Source: Tildeniella nuda ZEHNDER 1965/U140 (GTDB taxonomy: Bacteria; Cyanobacteriota; Cyanobacteriia; Leptolyngbyales; Leptolyngbyaceae). From it: a stretch of 64,000 nt of DNA. Of this stretch, positions 1-9,978 are shown piece after piece (the stretch's first letter is position 1; each line of letters begins with the position of its first letter). The position numbers were made by a program, and so were the translations under genes. The DNA is taken from assembly GCA_019358895.1 (NCBI GenBank), contig JAHHIG010000002.1, positions 372,001 to 436,000 of the forward strand. Reading direction: 5' to 3'. A model generated the notes under the pieces. It was not told the DNA's origin. It saw only the letters and a program-made list of their open reading frames with translations, and searched no databases.

Positions 1-100
1 TGATGTGGTACTGGCACACGCCGACGTTGTAGCACTGCTTACCACTACATCTCAACGTTGACTGCATCAATTCAGAGCTTATCTGCTACCGTTGGTAAAC

Positions 101-148
101 TAAGCCCCAAGTTTGGTAAGCCCCAAGTTTGGTAAGCCCCAAGTTTGG
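101..148. repeat. Three perfect tandem copies of a 16-bp unit
   Basis: The unit TAAGCCCCAAGTTTGG occurs three times without a mismatch (101-116, 117-132, 133-148). It sits about 110 bases upstream of the likely start of the SpoIIE-type phosphatase gene. The open frame of that gene extends into this array with a TTG codon, but the array is better read as non-coding leader DNA. Confidence 0.95.
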
Positions 149-260
149 GCATCCTCCCATAAAGTCAGTCCAACCAAAGGTGATTCTAGGGATATATTCG
201 TTAGAATCAATTGCGCTAACTGTCTGCTCTCGCAGTAATCGTTCGTTTACCTCAAACCCA

Positions 261-1802
261 ATGACTGCTGTGCCTCTTCCTCGACAGCCAGCGCAACGAT
301 CGGAGACTGGGACAGTGCCACCGTCTGCGGCAAACACTCCAGCTACCGAAATTCTGCGCGATCGGCTCACTGTTCGTACCCCTGGTGGTGCGAATAGCGG
401 TGGTGCGCCTGAAGTCACACCCGTCTTTGCCCTCAAAGAATTGGTGGCACGGCTAAACCGAGAACAGCACAAAATTCAGGATTTACTGAGTTCATTGGGC
501 TTTGCGCTGCGGAGTTTCAACAATCTCAATCAGTTCTTGGAGCTGATCCCGCTGATGGCAAGCCGGGTCACAGACAGCGATGGTGGAGCGCTACTACTGT
601 TTAAGCCGAATGGTCAAGTGCGTTTAGAGCGGCTCCACTGTCAGGATAGTCGCTGGTGTCAGGACATTCGTAAAGCGCTAGAGACGGCAACTCGCCAAGT
701 AACATCCTCGCTGCCTACAACGGCTGCTGGCGAGACGATCGCCCTTACGCCCAGCGCGATCGCCACCCTTGATCATCAGGTCAGCCATTATTTGGGTGCC
801 GATGTGCAGCTTTTTGGCACTGCCATTCTGGTCAAGAATACAGAACGCGGACGGCTGTACGTCTTTAGCCGCGATCCACAATATGGGTGGACAGAAACTC
901 GTCAGAAACTGGTGCGCCTGGTTGCCGACCAGACCGCAGTGGCGATCGAAAACGATGAACTGACCGTCGAACTTCGCAAAAAAGAACGCCTCGATCGAGA
1001 GCTTGAAATTGGAGCCGAAATTCAACTGCGCCTGCTGCCGCGATCGTGCCCCAAAATTCAAGGCATTGAACTAGCCGCCCGCTGTCAATCAGCCAATCGA
1101 GTCGGCGGCGATTTCTATGACTTCATCCCTGCCAGCTACGACCAGATTCGCTCCAAAAAAGATGGCAGCAGCGAATGGGGACGCTGGAGTTTGGTGATCG
1201 GTGATGTCATGGGCAAAGGCGTGCCCGCTGGCTTGATCATGACTATGACGCGAGGTATGTTGCGGGCAGAGGTACTCAACGGGCACTCACCTGCGCGCAT
1301 TTTGCAGCACCTCAACCGCGTCATGTACGCCGACCTGGAAAACTCCAATCGCTTCGTCACGCTTTTTTACTCAGAATATGATCCCAAGACGCGGCTCTTG
1401 TCTTATAGCAACGCTGCCCAAAACCCGCCCTTGCTGTGGCAGGCTGCAACCAAAACTATCCGGCGGCTAGACACACTGGGAATGCTGATTGGGCTAGATG
1501 CCGACACACACTATCATGATGCCCAGGTGCAGCTTCAAGCAGGCGACACGCTGATTTACTACACTGATGGCTTTACCGATGCTGCTAACCAAAGTGGCGA
1601 TCGCTTTGACGAAGAGAATTTGACGCGATCGTTCCAATGGGCGTGTCAGCACTGCAATCATCCCCAGGCAATTCTAGAATACTTGTTCAATCAAGTGCAG
1701 AAATTCACTGGCACGGCAAACCGCAACGCAGATGATATGACCCTCATTGTGATGCAGGTGAAAAGTGCTGTCAGCGATCAGCCGTCAGCCATCAGCCCTT
1801 AG
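261..1802 (+). CDS. GAF-domain PP2C/SpoIIE-type protein serine phosphatase (RsbU-like)
   Basis: A soluble protein phosphatase of the kind that dephosphorylates anti-anti-sigma factors in partner-switching regulation. The open frame reaches back to a TTG at 129 inside a tandem repeat; ATG 261 is preferred (about 513 residues). After a Pro/Thr-rich N terminus comes a GAF-like sensory region (about residues 60-230), a short coiled linker rich in Glu/Arg, and a SpoIIE/PP2C domain (about 255-500). Metal-binding motifs are visible: GGDFYDF, GDVMGKGVPAG, YYTDGFTDA and DDMTLIVM. The family fold normally ends just after the last motif; here the final dozen residues (KSAVSDQPSAISP) are encoded by heptamer-like repeat DNA that also gives the stop codon. 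No partner STAS or kinase gene lies next to it, so its target is unknown. Confidence 0.9.
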   Translation: MTAVPLPRQPAQRSETGTVPPSAANTPATEILRDRLTVRTPGGANSGGAPEVTPVFALKELVARLNREQHKIQDLLSSLGFALRSFNNLNQFLELIPLMASRVTDSDGGALLLFKPNGQVRLERLHCQDSRWCQDIRKALETATRQVTSSLPTTAAGETIALTPSAIATLDHQVSHYLGADVQLFGTAILVKNTERGRLYVFSRDPQYGWTETRQKLVRLVADQTAVAIENDELTVELRKKERLDRELEIGAEIQLRLLPRSCPKIQGIELAARCQSANRVGGDFYDFIPASYDQIRSKKDGSSEWGRWSLVIGDVMGKGVPAGLIMTMTRGMLRAEVLNGHSPARILQHLNRVMYADLENSNRFVTLFYSEYDPKTRLLSYSNAAQNPPLLWQAATKTIRRLDTLGMLIGLDADTHYHDAQVQLQAGDTLIYYTDGFTDAANQSGDRFDEENLTRSFQWACQHCNHPQAILEYLFNQVQKFTGTANRNADDMTLIVMQVKSAVSDQPSAISP

Positions 1803-2196
1803 CTTGTCTCCACCCCTAATCGCTGAATACAGTTATCAGGCACACCTGTCCAGTGCATGACGCTGCGATCTGAACAGGCGCACGCGATCGCCTCCGGTCG
1901 TGATCCAATTTCAAAGAGCAAACACGGCAGGTAGAAACGGGGTGCAGGGATAACGCCCTCACACCCAATCTGCAACCCTTATCTTTAAATTGGTCAGGAC
2001 TGACGCATCAGGTGTTTAGATCCCCGACTTCTGATTAAAGTTCTGTCTTAAAAGCCAACTCAAGCATAGAAGTCGGGGATCTTTGCATAAATCCTATTGG
2101 TATGATTTTTTGTTAACGTTTGTTTGCCGTGATACGACATGTAACGGTTGAAATCGGCGATGCTAGCCAAACCCAAAGTCCGATCGGTCGCTTGCA
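1803..2196. other. Intergenic region with an inverted-repeat element
   Basis: No credible gene is seen in this 394-base gap. It holds a hairpin with 15-base perfect arms, AGATCCCCGACTTCT at 2018-2032 and its complement at 2068-2082. The same arms recur at 59916-59930 and 59964-59978, so this is a dispersed repeat rather than a gene-specific terminator. Confidence 0.8.
2018..2082. repeat. Dispersed hairpin element, copy 1
   Basis: Perfect 15-base inverted arms (2018-2032 and 2068-2082) separated by 35 bases. The arms are identical to those of the element at 59916-59978, while the loops differ. Confidence 0.9.
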
Positions 2197-2500
2197 CCTG
2201 GGGTGAAAAAAGAATGTCTGGTTTTTGCCCTCAGGCTGATCGCTGAATGCTGATGGCTGACCGCTAAATTAACCTGGAGTGAAAAAAGAATGTCTGGTTT
2301 TTGTCCTCAGGCTGATCGCTGAATGCTGATGGCTGACCGCTAAATTAACCTGGGGTGAAAAAAGAATGTCTGGTTTTTGCCCTCAGGCTGATCGCTGAAT
2401 GCTGATGGCTGACCGCTAAATTAACCTGGGGTGAAAAAAGAATGCCCGGTTTTTGCTCTCAGGCTGATGGCTGAATGCTGATGGCTGACCGCTAAATCAA
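2197..2500. repeat. Four tandem copies of a 76-bp unit
   Basis: Units start at 2197, 2273, 2349 and 2425 and fill exactly 304 bases. They differ by only a few substitutions (for example CCTGGAGT in copy 2, AATGCCCGG in copy 4). Each unit ends in STRR-like sequence (CTGATCGCTGAATGCTGATG and CTGACCGCT). The near identity of copies suggests recent amplification. Copy 4 ends about 60 bases before the deaminase gene. Confidence 0.95.
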
Positions 2501-2547
2501 CTGTGTATAGCGGTGTTCTAGCAAGCCCTCTTGTTGAAAGAAACTGA

Positions 2548-3603
<1,056 letters not shown>

Positions 3604-3749
3604 AGCGATCGCGCATGAGTTCCGGTCTCAGATAGCTTCTCCACAGCCCTCTTCGTGCGATCGTTCACATAATTTTCTGGTATCCTTTCAGTCCTGTAAG
3701 ATAAACGTGTGCGCTGGTTGGCATCCATTAGAAAGGGGAGAGAGCGGCA

Positions 3750-4031
3750 ATGGTCATCGGCATAATACCGGATGTAACGATCGGTTTAATTGATCCAACG
3801 TACTGGCTGGATGTGTCTTGGCTGGATGCATCTTGGGCTAACGTATTACAGCCAGCTCACTGGCATCTACCCATTGACTTAGCGGCATTTGGCGACAAAA
3901 AGCTTGAAGTTGATCTGGCAGGTGACGTGCAGAGAGCATTCAATAACTTTGTCAAAACAGGGCAGGTTTGGGCATTTCTCATCGGCATTATTTTTGGCTA
4001 CTTTGTGAAAGCATTTACGTCCTTTGGCTAA
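3750..4031 (+). CDS. Small hypothetical protein with C-terminal membrane segment
   Basis: A 93-residue protein I do not recognise. It starts at ATG 3750 with a good ribosome-binding site (AAGGGGAGAG about 8 bases upstream). The N-terminal two thirds is rich in Trp, Asp and Leu with several WLDxSW-like repeats; the C terminus (about residues 72-90, WAFLIGIIFGYFVKAF) is a single predicted transmembrane helix followed by a few residues. This suggests a tail-anchored small membrane protein. It could be cyanobacteria-specific; the strong ribosome-binding site is the best sign that it is translated. Confidence 0.6.
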   Translation: MVIGIIPDVTIGLIDPTYWLDVSWLDASWANVLQPAHWHLPIDLAAFGDKKLEVDLAGDVQRAFNNFVKTGQVWAFLIGIIFGYFVKAFTSFG

Positions 4032-4377
4032 ACCAAAGAATGAGCGTTGGGCGTTGCTGATTTGGTGTATGAATGCTCAGGTTTGCCCACCCTTCGTGAA
4101 GCAAACTACACCCTAGCCGTCTCCCAAAAGGAGAGGGGACAAGCGTTTTAGCTCCCTTCTCCTTGGGGAGAAGGGTATAGCCCTTCGGGCATTCAAGAAA
4201 GGAGATGAGGGTGATTCATACTCGCATTCAGCAACGCCCTGAGAACAGTTCGGGGTTGTTTTTTGTGGTATTGAGTGTAATAGATTTGAATTCCTTCCAG
4301 GGTTTGCCAAGCGTTCAGGTAAAAAACTGGGCTAACCAATTCTGCAATGCTAGACAAAATCCAAACGCTTTAACACA
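4032..4377. other. Intergenic region with imperfect inverted repeats
   Basis: 346 bases without a gene. Between about 4110 and 4215 there are purine-rich blocks (AAAGGAGAGGGGAC, CTTGGGGAGAAGGG) with partial complements (CTCCCTTCTCC), able to fold into hairpins and resembling dispersed cyanobacterial repeat debris. No promoter could be assigned for argH. Confidence 0.5.
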
Positions 4378-5802
4378 GTGAGAATTGCTTTGAATCAAGA
4401 CCTCTCTCAACCATCAGCAGCCATTCAGCCGTCTACCTGGAGCCAGCGCTTTGAGTCGGCACTTCATCCCGCGATCGCCCGCTTTAACGCCAGCATCGGC
4501 TTTGACATTCAACTGATTGAGTACGACCTGACGGGTTCTCAAGCTCATGCACGAATGCTGGCACACACGGGCATTATTGCTACTGAAGAGGGAGAACAAC
4601 TGGTCAAGGGTCTGGAGCAAATTCGGCAAGAATACCGCCAGGGGCTTTTAAAGCCTGGTGTTGAGGCAGAGGATGTCCACTTTGCGGTTGAGCGTCGTTT
4701 GACCCAAATCGTAGGCGATGTCGGCAAAAAACTCCACACAGCACGATCGCGCAATGACCAGGTAGGCACCGATACGCGCCTCTATTTGCGCGACCAGATT
4801 CAGCAAATTCGGCAGCGAGTGCGATCGTTCCAGTCGATCTTGTTAACGCTGGCAGAACAGCACGTCGAAACGCTGATTCCTGGCTATACGCATCTACAAC
4901 GGGCACAACCCCTCAGCCTTGCCCATCATCTGCTTGCCTATTTTGAAATGAGCCAGCGCGACTGGGAGCGGCTGGGCGAAATCTATCAGCGGGTGAATAT
5001 TTCGCCGCTTGGCTCTGGTGCGCTGGCAGGTACGACCTTTCCCATCGATCGCCACTACACGGCTGAGTTGCTCAATTTTGGTGGTGTCTATGCCAACAGC
5101 TTGGATGGAGTGAGCGATCGGGACTTTGCGATCGAATTTCTCTGCGCTGCCAGCCTCATCATGGTGCATCTCAGCCGCCTGTCCGAAGAAGTCATCCTGT
5201 GGGCATCGGAGGAGTTTGGCTTTGTCACGCTTAAAGATAGCTGCTCCACAGGCTCCAGCATTATGCCTCAGAAGAAAAACCCTGATATACCCGAACTCGT
5301 GCGTGGCAAAACGGGCAGGGTTTTTGGACATCTCCAGGGATTGCTGGTACTTATGAAAGGCTTGCCCCTGGCTTACAACAAAGATTTGCAGGAAGACAAA
5401 GAGGCACTCTTTGATGCGGTTATCACCGTGCAGGGCTGTCTAGAAGCGATGACGATCTTGCTGCAAGAGGGGCTAGAATTCCGCGTGGCGCGACTTCAAG
5501 CAGCCGTTAATGAAGACTTTTCTAACGCAACGGATGTGGCGGATTATTTAGCAGGCAAAGGCGTACCCTTCCGCGAGGCATACAATTTGGTGGGGAAAGT
5601 GGTGAAGACTTCTCTGTCTCAAGGCAAGCTGCTAAAAGATCTGACGCTAGACGAATGGAAGGCGCTTCATCCGGCATTCGAGTCTGATATTTACGCCGCG
5701 ATCGAGCCTGCACACGTTGTCTCTGCCCGCAACAGCTATGGTGGTACAGGTTTTGCCCAGGTGCGACAGGCATTGCAAAACGCCAAAGCAGTCCTTTCAT
5801 AG
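4378..5802 (+). CDS. argH: Argininosuccinate lyase
   Basis: Catalyses the last step of arginine synthesis, splitting argininosuccinate to arginine and fumarate in the cytoplasm. The 474-residue length fits the family. The fumarase/aspartase-superfamily signature [12 protein letters not shown] is present (near residue 295), as are the substrate loops [24 protein letters not shown] and [11 protein letters not shown]. The start is a GTG at 4378; the conserved region begins at [12 protein letters not shown] about 20 residues later. It stands alone, between a gap with repeat debris and a perfect 32-base palindrome just after its stop that may serve as a terminator. Confidence 0.98.
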   Translation: MRIALNQDLSQPSAAIQPSTWSQRFESALHPAIARFNASIGFDIQLIEYDLTGSQAHARMLAHTGIIATEEGEQLVKGLEQIRQEYRQGLLKPGVEAEDVHFAVERRLTQIVGDVGKKLHTARSRNDQVGTDTRLYLRDQIQQIRQRVRSFQSILLTLAEQHVETLIPGYTHLQRAQPLSLAHHLLAYFEMSQRDWERLGEIYQRVNISPLGSGALAGTTFPIDRHYTAELLNFGGVYANSLDGVSDRDFAIEFLCAASLIMVHLSRLSEEVILWASEEFGFVTLKDSCSTGSSIMPQKKNPDIPELVRGKTGRVFGHLQGLLVLMKGLPLAYNKDLQEDKEALFDAVITVQGCLEAMTILLQEGLEFRVARLQAAVNEDFSNATDVADYLAGKGVPFREAYNLVGKVVKTSLSQGKLLKDLTLDEWKALHPAFESDIYAAIEPAHVVSARNSYGGTGFAQVRQALQNAKAVLS

Positions 5803-5815
5803 GTGATGTTACATT

Positions 5816-5847
5816 CTGTAGGGACGTTACATGTAACGTCCCTACAG
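5816..5847. repeat. Perfect 32-base palindrome after argH
   Basis: CTGTAGGGACGTTACA (5816-5831) is followed directly by its exact reverse complement (5832-5847). It lies 14 bases past the argH stop. It could act as a transcript-stabilising or terminating hairpin, but no U-tract follows, and sequences of this type are dispersed repeats in cyanobacteria. Confidence 0.95.
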
Positions 5848-5866
5848 ACGAGAACAATCAATCGTT

Positions 5867-6247
5867 ATGTCTCACCCGCTTCAGCATGGGCAGGTCTTCT
5901 TTAGCCCCGGTTGCCACTTCAGCTACCGCGTCATTGGTGCCTGCTGCCGCTTGTTCGATCGCGAACAGTTGCCCTATCCCTGCTGCCGACTTCAGTGGCG
6001 CGGCAAAGAACCAAGCTGGCGACGCATTGGTAAACGCTTCATTGTCGATCTATCCACCAAAAAACATCCCTCTTACAGCGTCGAGATTTTGGGACAGGGC
6101 TTACTAGAACCGATCGTCATTACCCTTTATGCCGTGAATTTACCCGAAGAGACGAGAAGCTGGTGGCACAGCGATCGACCAGAGCAGCGCAATGGTGATT
6201 CACCTTCTGGAGTAGCCTCTGTAACGAAGCCAGTTATGACGACATGA
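5867..6247 (+). CDS. Hypothetical protein, uncertain
   Basis: A 126-residue open frame starting 20 bases after the argH palindrome. It is rich in Arg, Cys and Trp (RLQWRGKEPSWRRIGKRF near residues 41-58) and has no recognisable domain or membrane segment. The reverse-strand DUF58 gene ends about 50 bases downstream, so the two converge. A 73-residue frame overlaps it in another register (5886-6107), and no strong ribosome-binding site is seen; it could be non-coding. Confidence 0.4.
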   Translation: MSHPLQHGQVFFSPGCHFSYRVIGACCRLFDREQLPYPCCRLQWRGKEPSWRRIGKRFIVDLSTKKHPSYSVEILGQGLLEPIVITLYAVNLPEETRSWWHSDRPEQRNGDSPSGVASVTKPVMTT

Positions 6248-6298
6248 CCACGACTGGAAAACTCCTGAGAGTTGAGTTGAGTCGGATCAAGCATCGTG

Positions 6299-7627
6299 TT
6301 AAAGCTGATTGCGGGCTTTGAGCTGAAGGTAGCGATCGACTAACTGATCACTAATCTGATCAGCAGGTGCATCCAGCACAAGCACACCTTTTTGTTTGAG
6401 TTTTGCCAGCGCTAACTGACGTTGTGCCAGTAAATCGAGCGCCACCGCACGAGCATAGGTCGTAGGAAGATCGGTAGTGAGAGCGTGTGCTTGCGTATCA
6501 ACTTGAGGATCGCGCAACGTCACGCAGAAAGGTAGATGGCGTGGGGAGAGTCGTCCCATTGCTACCAACAGTTCTGTCGAAGCAGTTGAGTCAATCACTT
6601 CAGTAATGAGAACGACTAGTGCACGGCGCGTTTGACGGGTAGCAACGGTTGTGACTGCACTGACGTAGTCTGGCTCCAACAGCACGGGATGAATGGGTGT
6701 CAAGCGCTCGATCATCTTGGGCAACTGGGCTTGACCACGATCGGGCGGAATCCAGGCGTGCATTTGGCGATCGAATACTCCAATGCCGACTCGATCGCCT
6801 CGGGTTAGCCCAGCTAGCGCCAACGATAACGCTGCATTCAAGCCCCAATCAAACCGTGCTAAGCCTTTCACCTGAGCGGTCATCAACCGTCCGCGATCGA
6901 GTAATACCAGCAGGGTTTGTTCCTGCTCTGGCTCCAGCACTCGCACCAACACGCGACTGCGACGAGCGGTGGCATTCCAGTCAATCAGGCGTGGATCGTC
7001 CCCTGTTGCATATTCGCGCAGTTCTGAAAACTCGGTGCCCATGCCCTGACGACGGGCACGACGCAGATTACCGCTGGTTTGTAGCGTCAGGCGAATGGAC
7101 AGCGATCGCAGCCCGATCAAATCAGGATAGACGGCTACAGTGTCGTGCTTGGGGACTTTCCAGTTGTGCCACGCTAACCCCCAGGCTCCCAACTGACGTA
7201 CCTGAATACCGCCCCACGTGTACTCGCCTCGTTTAGATGGAAAAACCTGATAGGTCAGTGCTTCGCGGCTGTGGGCGGGTAATGCCAGGTGCAGCGGTTG
7301 GGTGGTGGTTGAAAATGCCTGCGGGTAGAAATCTCGAATTTGCAGCACAGCAGGCTGGTAGCCCGTTTTCACCGTTAGCTGTACCGGGTTGTTGCGCCCA
7401 ATCGAAAGGCGATCGCTGTGATCACGCTCCACCACAGCCCGACCCGATCGCACTCGGCGCTCATCGATCACTGCCAGCACCAGCACAGCCGCATCAAACC
7501 CTAACGTCAGCAGGATTGATACACCCAGAAACTGCGGGTTAATGACATCGGACCCGATCGCGGCAACGCCTAGCCCGATCGCAGTACCCAGCAGCAACAG
7601 TTGATAAACGCGACTGGATGGGATCAT
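6299..7627 (-). CDS. DUF58 domain membrane protein
   Basis: A 442-residue protein with two hydrophobic helices at the N terminus (about residues 8-25 and 32-52), a middle region of beta-rich character, and the DUF58 core with GDDPRLIDWNATARR (near 209-223) and a von Willebrand-like LLVLLDRGRLM. DUF58 proteins often sit with MoxR ATPases, SpoIIM, RDD and transglutaminase-like genes in bacteria; here SpoIIM and RDD genes are 3-6 kb away but no MoxR gene is in the window. The role is unknown; an envelope-associated function is inference. The start ATG at 7627 gives the membrane N terminus directly. Confidence 0.92.
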   Translation of the reverse strand: MIPSSRVYQLLLLGTAIGLGVAAIGSDVINPQFLGVSILLTLGFDAAVLVLAVIDERRVRSGRAVVERDHSDRLSIGRNNPVQLTVKTGYQPAVLQIRDFYPQAFSTTTQPLHLALPAHSREALTYQVFPSKRGEYTWGGIQVRQLGAWGLAWHNWKVPKHDTVAVYPDLIGLRSLSIRLTLQTSGNLRRARRQGMGTEFSELREYATGDDPRLIDWNATARRSRVLVRVLEPEQEQTLLVLLDRGRLMTAQVKGLARFDWGLNAALSLALAGLTRGDRVGIGVFDRQMHAWIPPDRGQAQLPKMIERLTPIHPVLLEPDYVSAVTTVATRQTRRALVVLITEVIDSTASTELLVAMGRLSPRHLPFCVTLRDPQVDTQAHALTTDLPTTYARAVALDLLAQRQLALAKLKQKGVLVLDAPADQISDQLVDRYLQLKARNQL

Positions 7628-7733
7628 AAGCGAAATGGACGGTTAATAAGAATCGACCTTATCCTAACTCTGTGGTGAGGAAAATTTTCAAGTCGAGCCG
7701 CTGGCTTTTAGCTTTTAGCTTTCAGCGTCTAGC

Positions 7734-7869
7734 CCATCCCCTATTCCCCACTCCCTATTCCCCACTCCCTATTCCCCACTCCCCGCTCCCCACTCCCTAT
7801 TCCCCACTCCCCGCTCCCCACTCCCTATTCCCCACTCCCCACTCCCCACTCCCCACTCCCCACTCCCTA
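7734..7869. repeat. Pyrimidine-rich tandem repeat (CCCCACTCCCTATT-like)
   Basis: About 135 bases composed of alternating 7-base blocks CCCCACT, CCCTATT and CCCCGCT. All blocks are heptamers, as in cyanobacterial STRR. The array touches the 3' end of the reverse-strand gene at 7867, whose stop codon lies at its edge. Confidence 0.9.
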
Positions 7870-8850
7870 TGGTGTCACCGTTGCAGAAGGCTGAGTGTTT
7901 AGATACGTCAGAAAGTCTTCCAACTCATCGTCCGTGAGTTCACTACGCGTTTTTTTACCGTAGGTTTTTTGTAGGTAGGTGCTGCCCTGTCGCTTGCTCC
8001 AGCCGATGCGATCGATCTCCACGCCAATCTGCGAGATCAGTGAGGACAAATCTCTCGACGCACTCCCAGACGTATCAGCCTCCGGTGCTGCCGGATCTTT
8101 GCTGGCACTTGGCTTGCGGGGCTTGCTTTTAGGCGCTGGTTCCTCAGTTGCTGTGGGAGAAGCATCATCTGTGCTGGCGCGATCGCCAGTTGCCTCTTCC
8201 ACAGTTAGCGGTTCAGGTTCCTCAAATGGTTCGTCGTCATAGGGTGAGGGTGTATCATCAGGCGCATCGTCATAACTGGGCAGGGCATCATCAAGCAGCA
8301 CGCCATCGGGTAGTGCATCAGATGTATCCAGTTCCATTTCAGAGACGTAGGGTGTTGCCGCAGATGGGTCAACTGACGCAGTAGAGAAGGGCACTGGAAC
8401 GTCGGGAATGAGCGCTGGCTCGAACGCTAACGTGGGAAAAGGTGAGGGAGGGGCGATCGCTCCCTCAGCACCCGGCGATGTTATTGAAGTCGCACCGTCT
8501 TGAAGCGCGCCGCCATCCAACGTTTTGGGAAACCGCGTCATGTCCTTGAAGGCACTCATCAGCGGGTTCGTTGGAGCGCTGAAGTTGGGAGCAGGCATCG
8601 CAGGGATACCAGATGGAGCGGGATGAATGCCTAGCAGTGCCAACACCCGCAGCCGCGCCTGATCTTCTGCTTGCTCAACGGTTGCAGCATTGGACAGGCT
8701 GGTTGCTAGTGTCATACTGCCTAGCTGCACCAGCGCCCGTACAACAAAATGGTCAGCGTGAATTTGCACTAACTCGGTTAGTAGTCCACTGGTGGGATAG
8801 CGGGTTTGCAATTGTCTAAACAGCGAATGCAGGTCAAGTGATTCAGGCAT
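7867..8850 (-). CDS. Conserved hypothetical protein, acidic/proline-rich middle
   Basis: A 327-residue soluble protein. The N terminus (about residues 1-75) is a compact domain (SLFRQLQTRYPTSGLLTELV, then HADHFVVRALVQLG) that reads like a cyanobacterial conserved module; the middle (about 80-265) is low complexity, rich in Pro, Asp, Glu and Ser; the C terminus (about 270-320) has LISQIGVEIDRIGWSKRQG and YLQKTYGKKTRSELTDDEL, a short helical module that I have seen in cyanobacterial hypothetical proteins. No enzymatic motif is visible. Its stop abuts a heptamer repeat array. Function unknown. Confidence 0.75.
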   Translation of the reverse strand: MPESLDLHSLFRQLQTRYPTSGLLTELVQIHADHFVVRALVQLGSMTLATSLSNAATVEQAEDQARLRVLALLGIHPAPSGIPAMPAPNFSAPTNPLMSAFKDMTRFPKTLDGGALQDGATSITSPGAEGAIAPPSPFPTLAFEPALIPDVPVPFSTASVDPSAATPYVSEMELDTSDALPDGVLLDDALPSYDDAPDDTPSPYDDEPFEEPEPLTVEEATGDRASTDDASPTATEEPAPKSKPRKPSASKDPAAPEADTSGSASRDLSSLISQIGVEIDRIGWSKRQGSTYLQKTYGKKTRSELTDDELEDFLTYLNTQPSATVTP

Positions 8851-9219
8851 TGAGATGGCAGGGGTTTAAAGGGACGATCGGGTCATCAGTAACGATGTTA
8901 AGCGACTGAAGAGAGACAAAGCATCCTCTTGGAAAAAGCGCTATAGCGGTTCTCGTTTGATTGCAGTCTAAATTTCTAGGTTTTAAGGCAGGAGGCAGGA
9001 GGCAGGAGGCAGAAGGAAAACTGCCCTCTGCCCTCTGCCCTCTGCCTCTGAAGAATGCTCACCATCAAATGCCGATACGCTTAAAACCGGATGTCTTGCA
9101 GCGGACTGCTAGGATTCTTCATGTGCTATAGACTTGACAACTATACTTATCTACAGGTAATGCTGCGAACGGCTTAAAGCTGTTTCAGGTTAGAGTTGTA
9201 GACTTCACATGCGAGTACG
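8851..9219. other. Intergenic region with two facing heptamer arrays
   Basis: Between the hypothetical gene and phoU. It contains GGCAGGA repeats (about 8987-9013) followed by CTGCCCT repeats (about 9021-9048), which are near-complementary and could form a hairpin, and a GCTATAGCGGTTCTCGT motif near 8940. No gene is seen. Confidence 0.7.
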
Positions 9220-9876
9220 TTGTTGGAAAGCCCAAGACTCATCCGCACTCATTTTGATCGCCAAACTAAACGCATCCAGCGTGACGTTTTGCGAATGGGT
9301 GCTTTAGTGGAAAATTCCTTCTGGATGGCGCGTCAGGCACTGTTTGACCGCGATCTAGACGCTCCCGCTAAAATCGCGGTGCAAGACAAACAAATTGACA
9401 AGCTTTATCGCCAGATTGAGCAAGATTGCGTGAACTTAATTGCGCTTCAGGCTCCCGTTGCTCAAGATTTACGCCTCCTCAGCGCTATGATGCAGCTTGT
9501 GCGTGATCTAGAACGCATCGGCGACTACGCTGAAGATTTGGGCGAAATCGCTATTCGTCTGTTTCACTACCCGCCGCCAGTCTATATGGGACAAGTGCAG
9601 ATGATGTGCGATCGCTGCCGCGCCATGCTGGCAATGAGCCTCGCCGCTCTTTCTGACCTGGATGCCGAATCGGGACTGCAAATTAAGATCAAAGACGATG
9701 CGGTTGATCTCGACTACGAAACGCTCTACGACCTTCTGGCACATCAGCGCGATGTTCCCGGCATTGTTGAGCCGATCGTGCTGATGATCCTTGTCATTCG
9801 ACACATGGAGCGCATGGCAGACCACGCCACTAACATCGGTAAGCGCGTTGCTTACATCGTCACTGGGCAGCGGTAG
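9220..9876 (+). CDS. phoU: Phosphate uptake regulator PhoU
   Basis: A 218-residue all-helical protein with two tandem PhoU repeats (about residues 15-105 and 115-210) that dampens Pho regulon signalling and PstSCAB transport. Typical stretches are RTHFDRQTKRIQRDVLRMGA, QAPVAQDLRLLSAMMQ, DLERIGDYAEDL and the second-repeat HMERMADHATNIGKR. The in-frame stop at 9199 leaves only TTG 9220 or TTG 9223 as start; no strong ribosome-binding site precedes either. No pst genes or PhoR/PhoB lie in the window. Confidence 0.93.
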   Translation: MLESPRLIRTHFDRQTKRIQRDVLRMGALVENSFWMARQALFDRDLDAPAKIAVQDKQIDKLYRQIEQDCVNLIALQAPVAQDLRLLSAMMQLVRDLERIGDYAEDLGEIAIRLFHYPPPVYMGQVQMMCDRCRAMLAMSLAALSDLDAESGLQIKIKDDAVDLDYETLYDLLAHQRDVPGIVEPIVLMILVIRHMERMADHATNIGKRVAYIVTGQR

Positions 9877-9978
9877 GAGAGGTGAGGGGTGAAAGGGGGT
9901 GAGGAGTGAGGGGTAAGGGGTGAGAAAGTTTTGAATTGAAAAAATCAGGCGTTGGGCTTGGAATGTCGCGCTTGAAAG

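Noticed and set aside
86-472. 128-residue reverse frame at the left edge
   Set aside because: It is antisense to the phosphatase gene, whose frame carries the recognisable domain motifs.
2197-2500. CRISPR or coding tandem array
   Set aside because: The 76-bp units have no spacer structure; the reverse 61-residue frame across copy 4 has no support.
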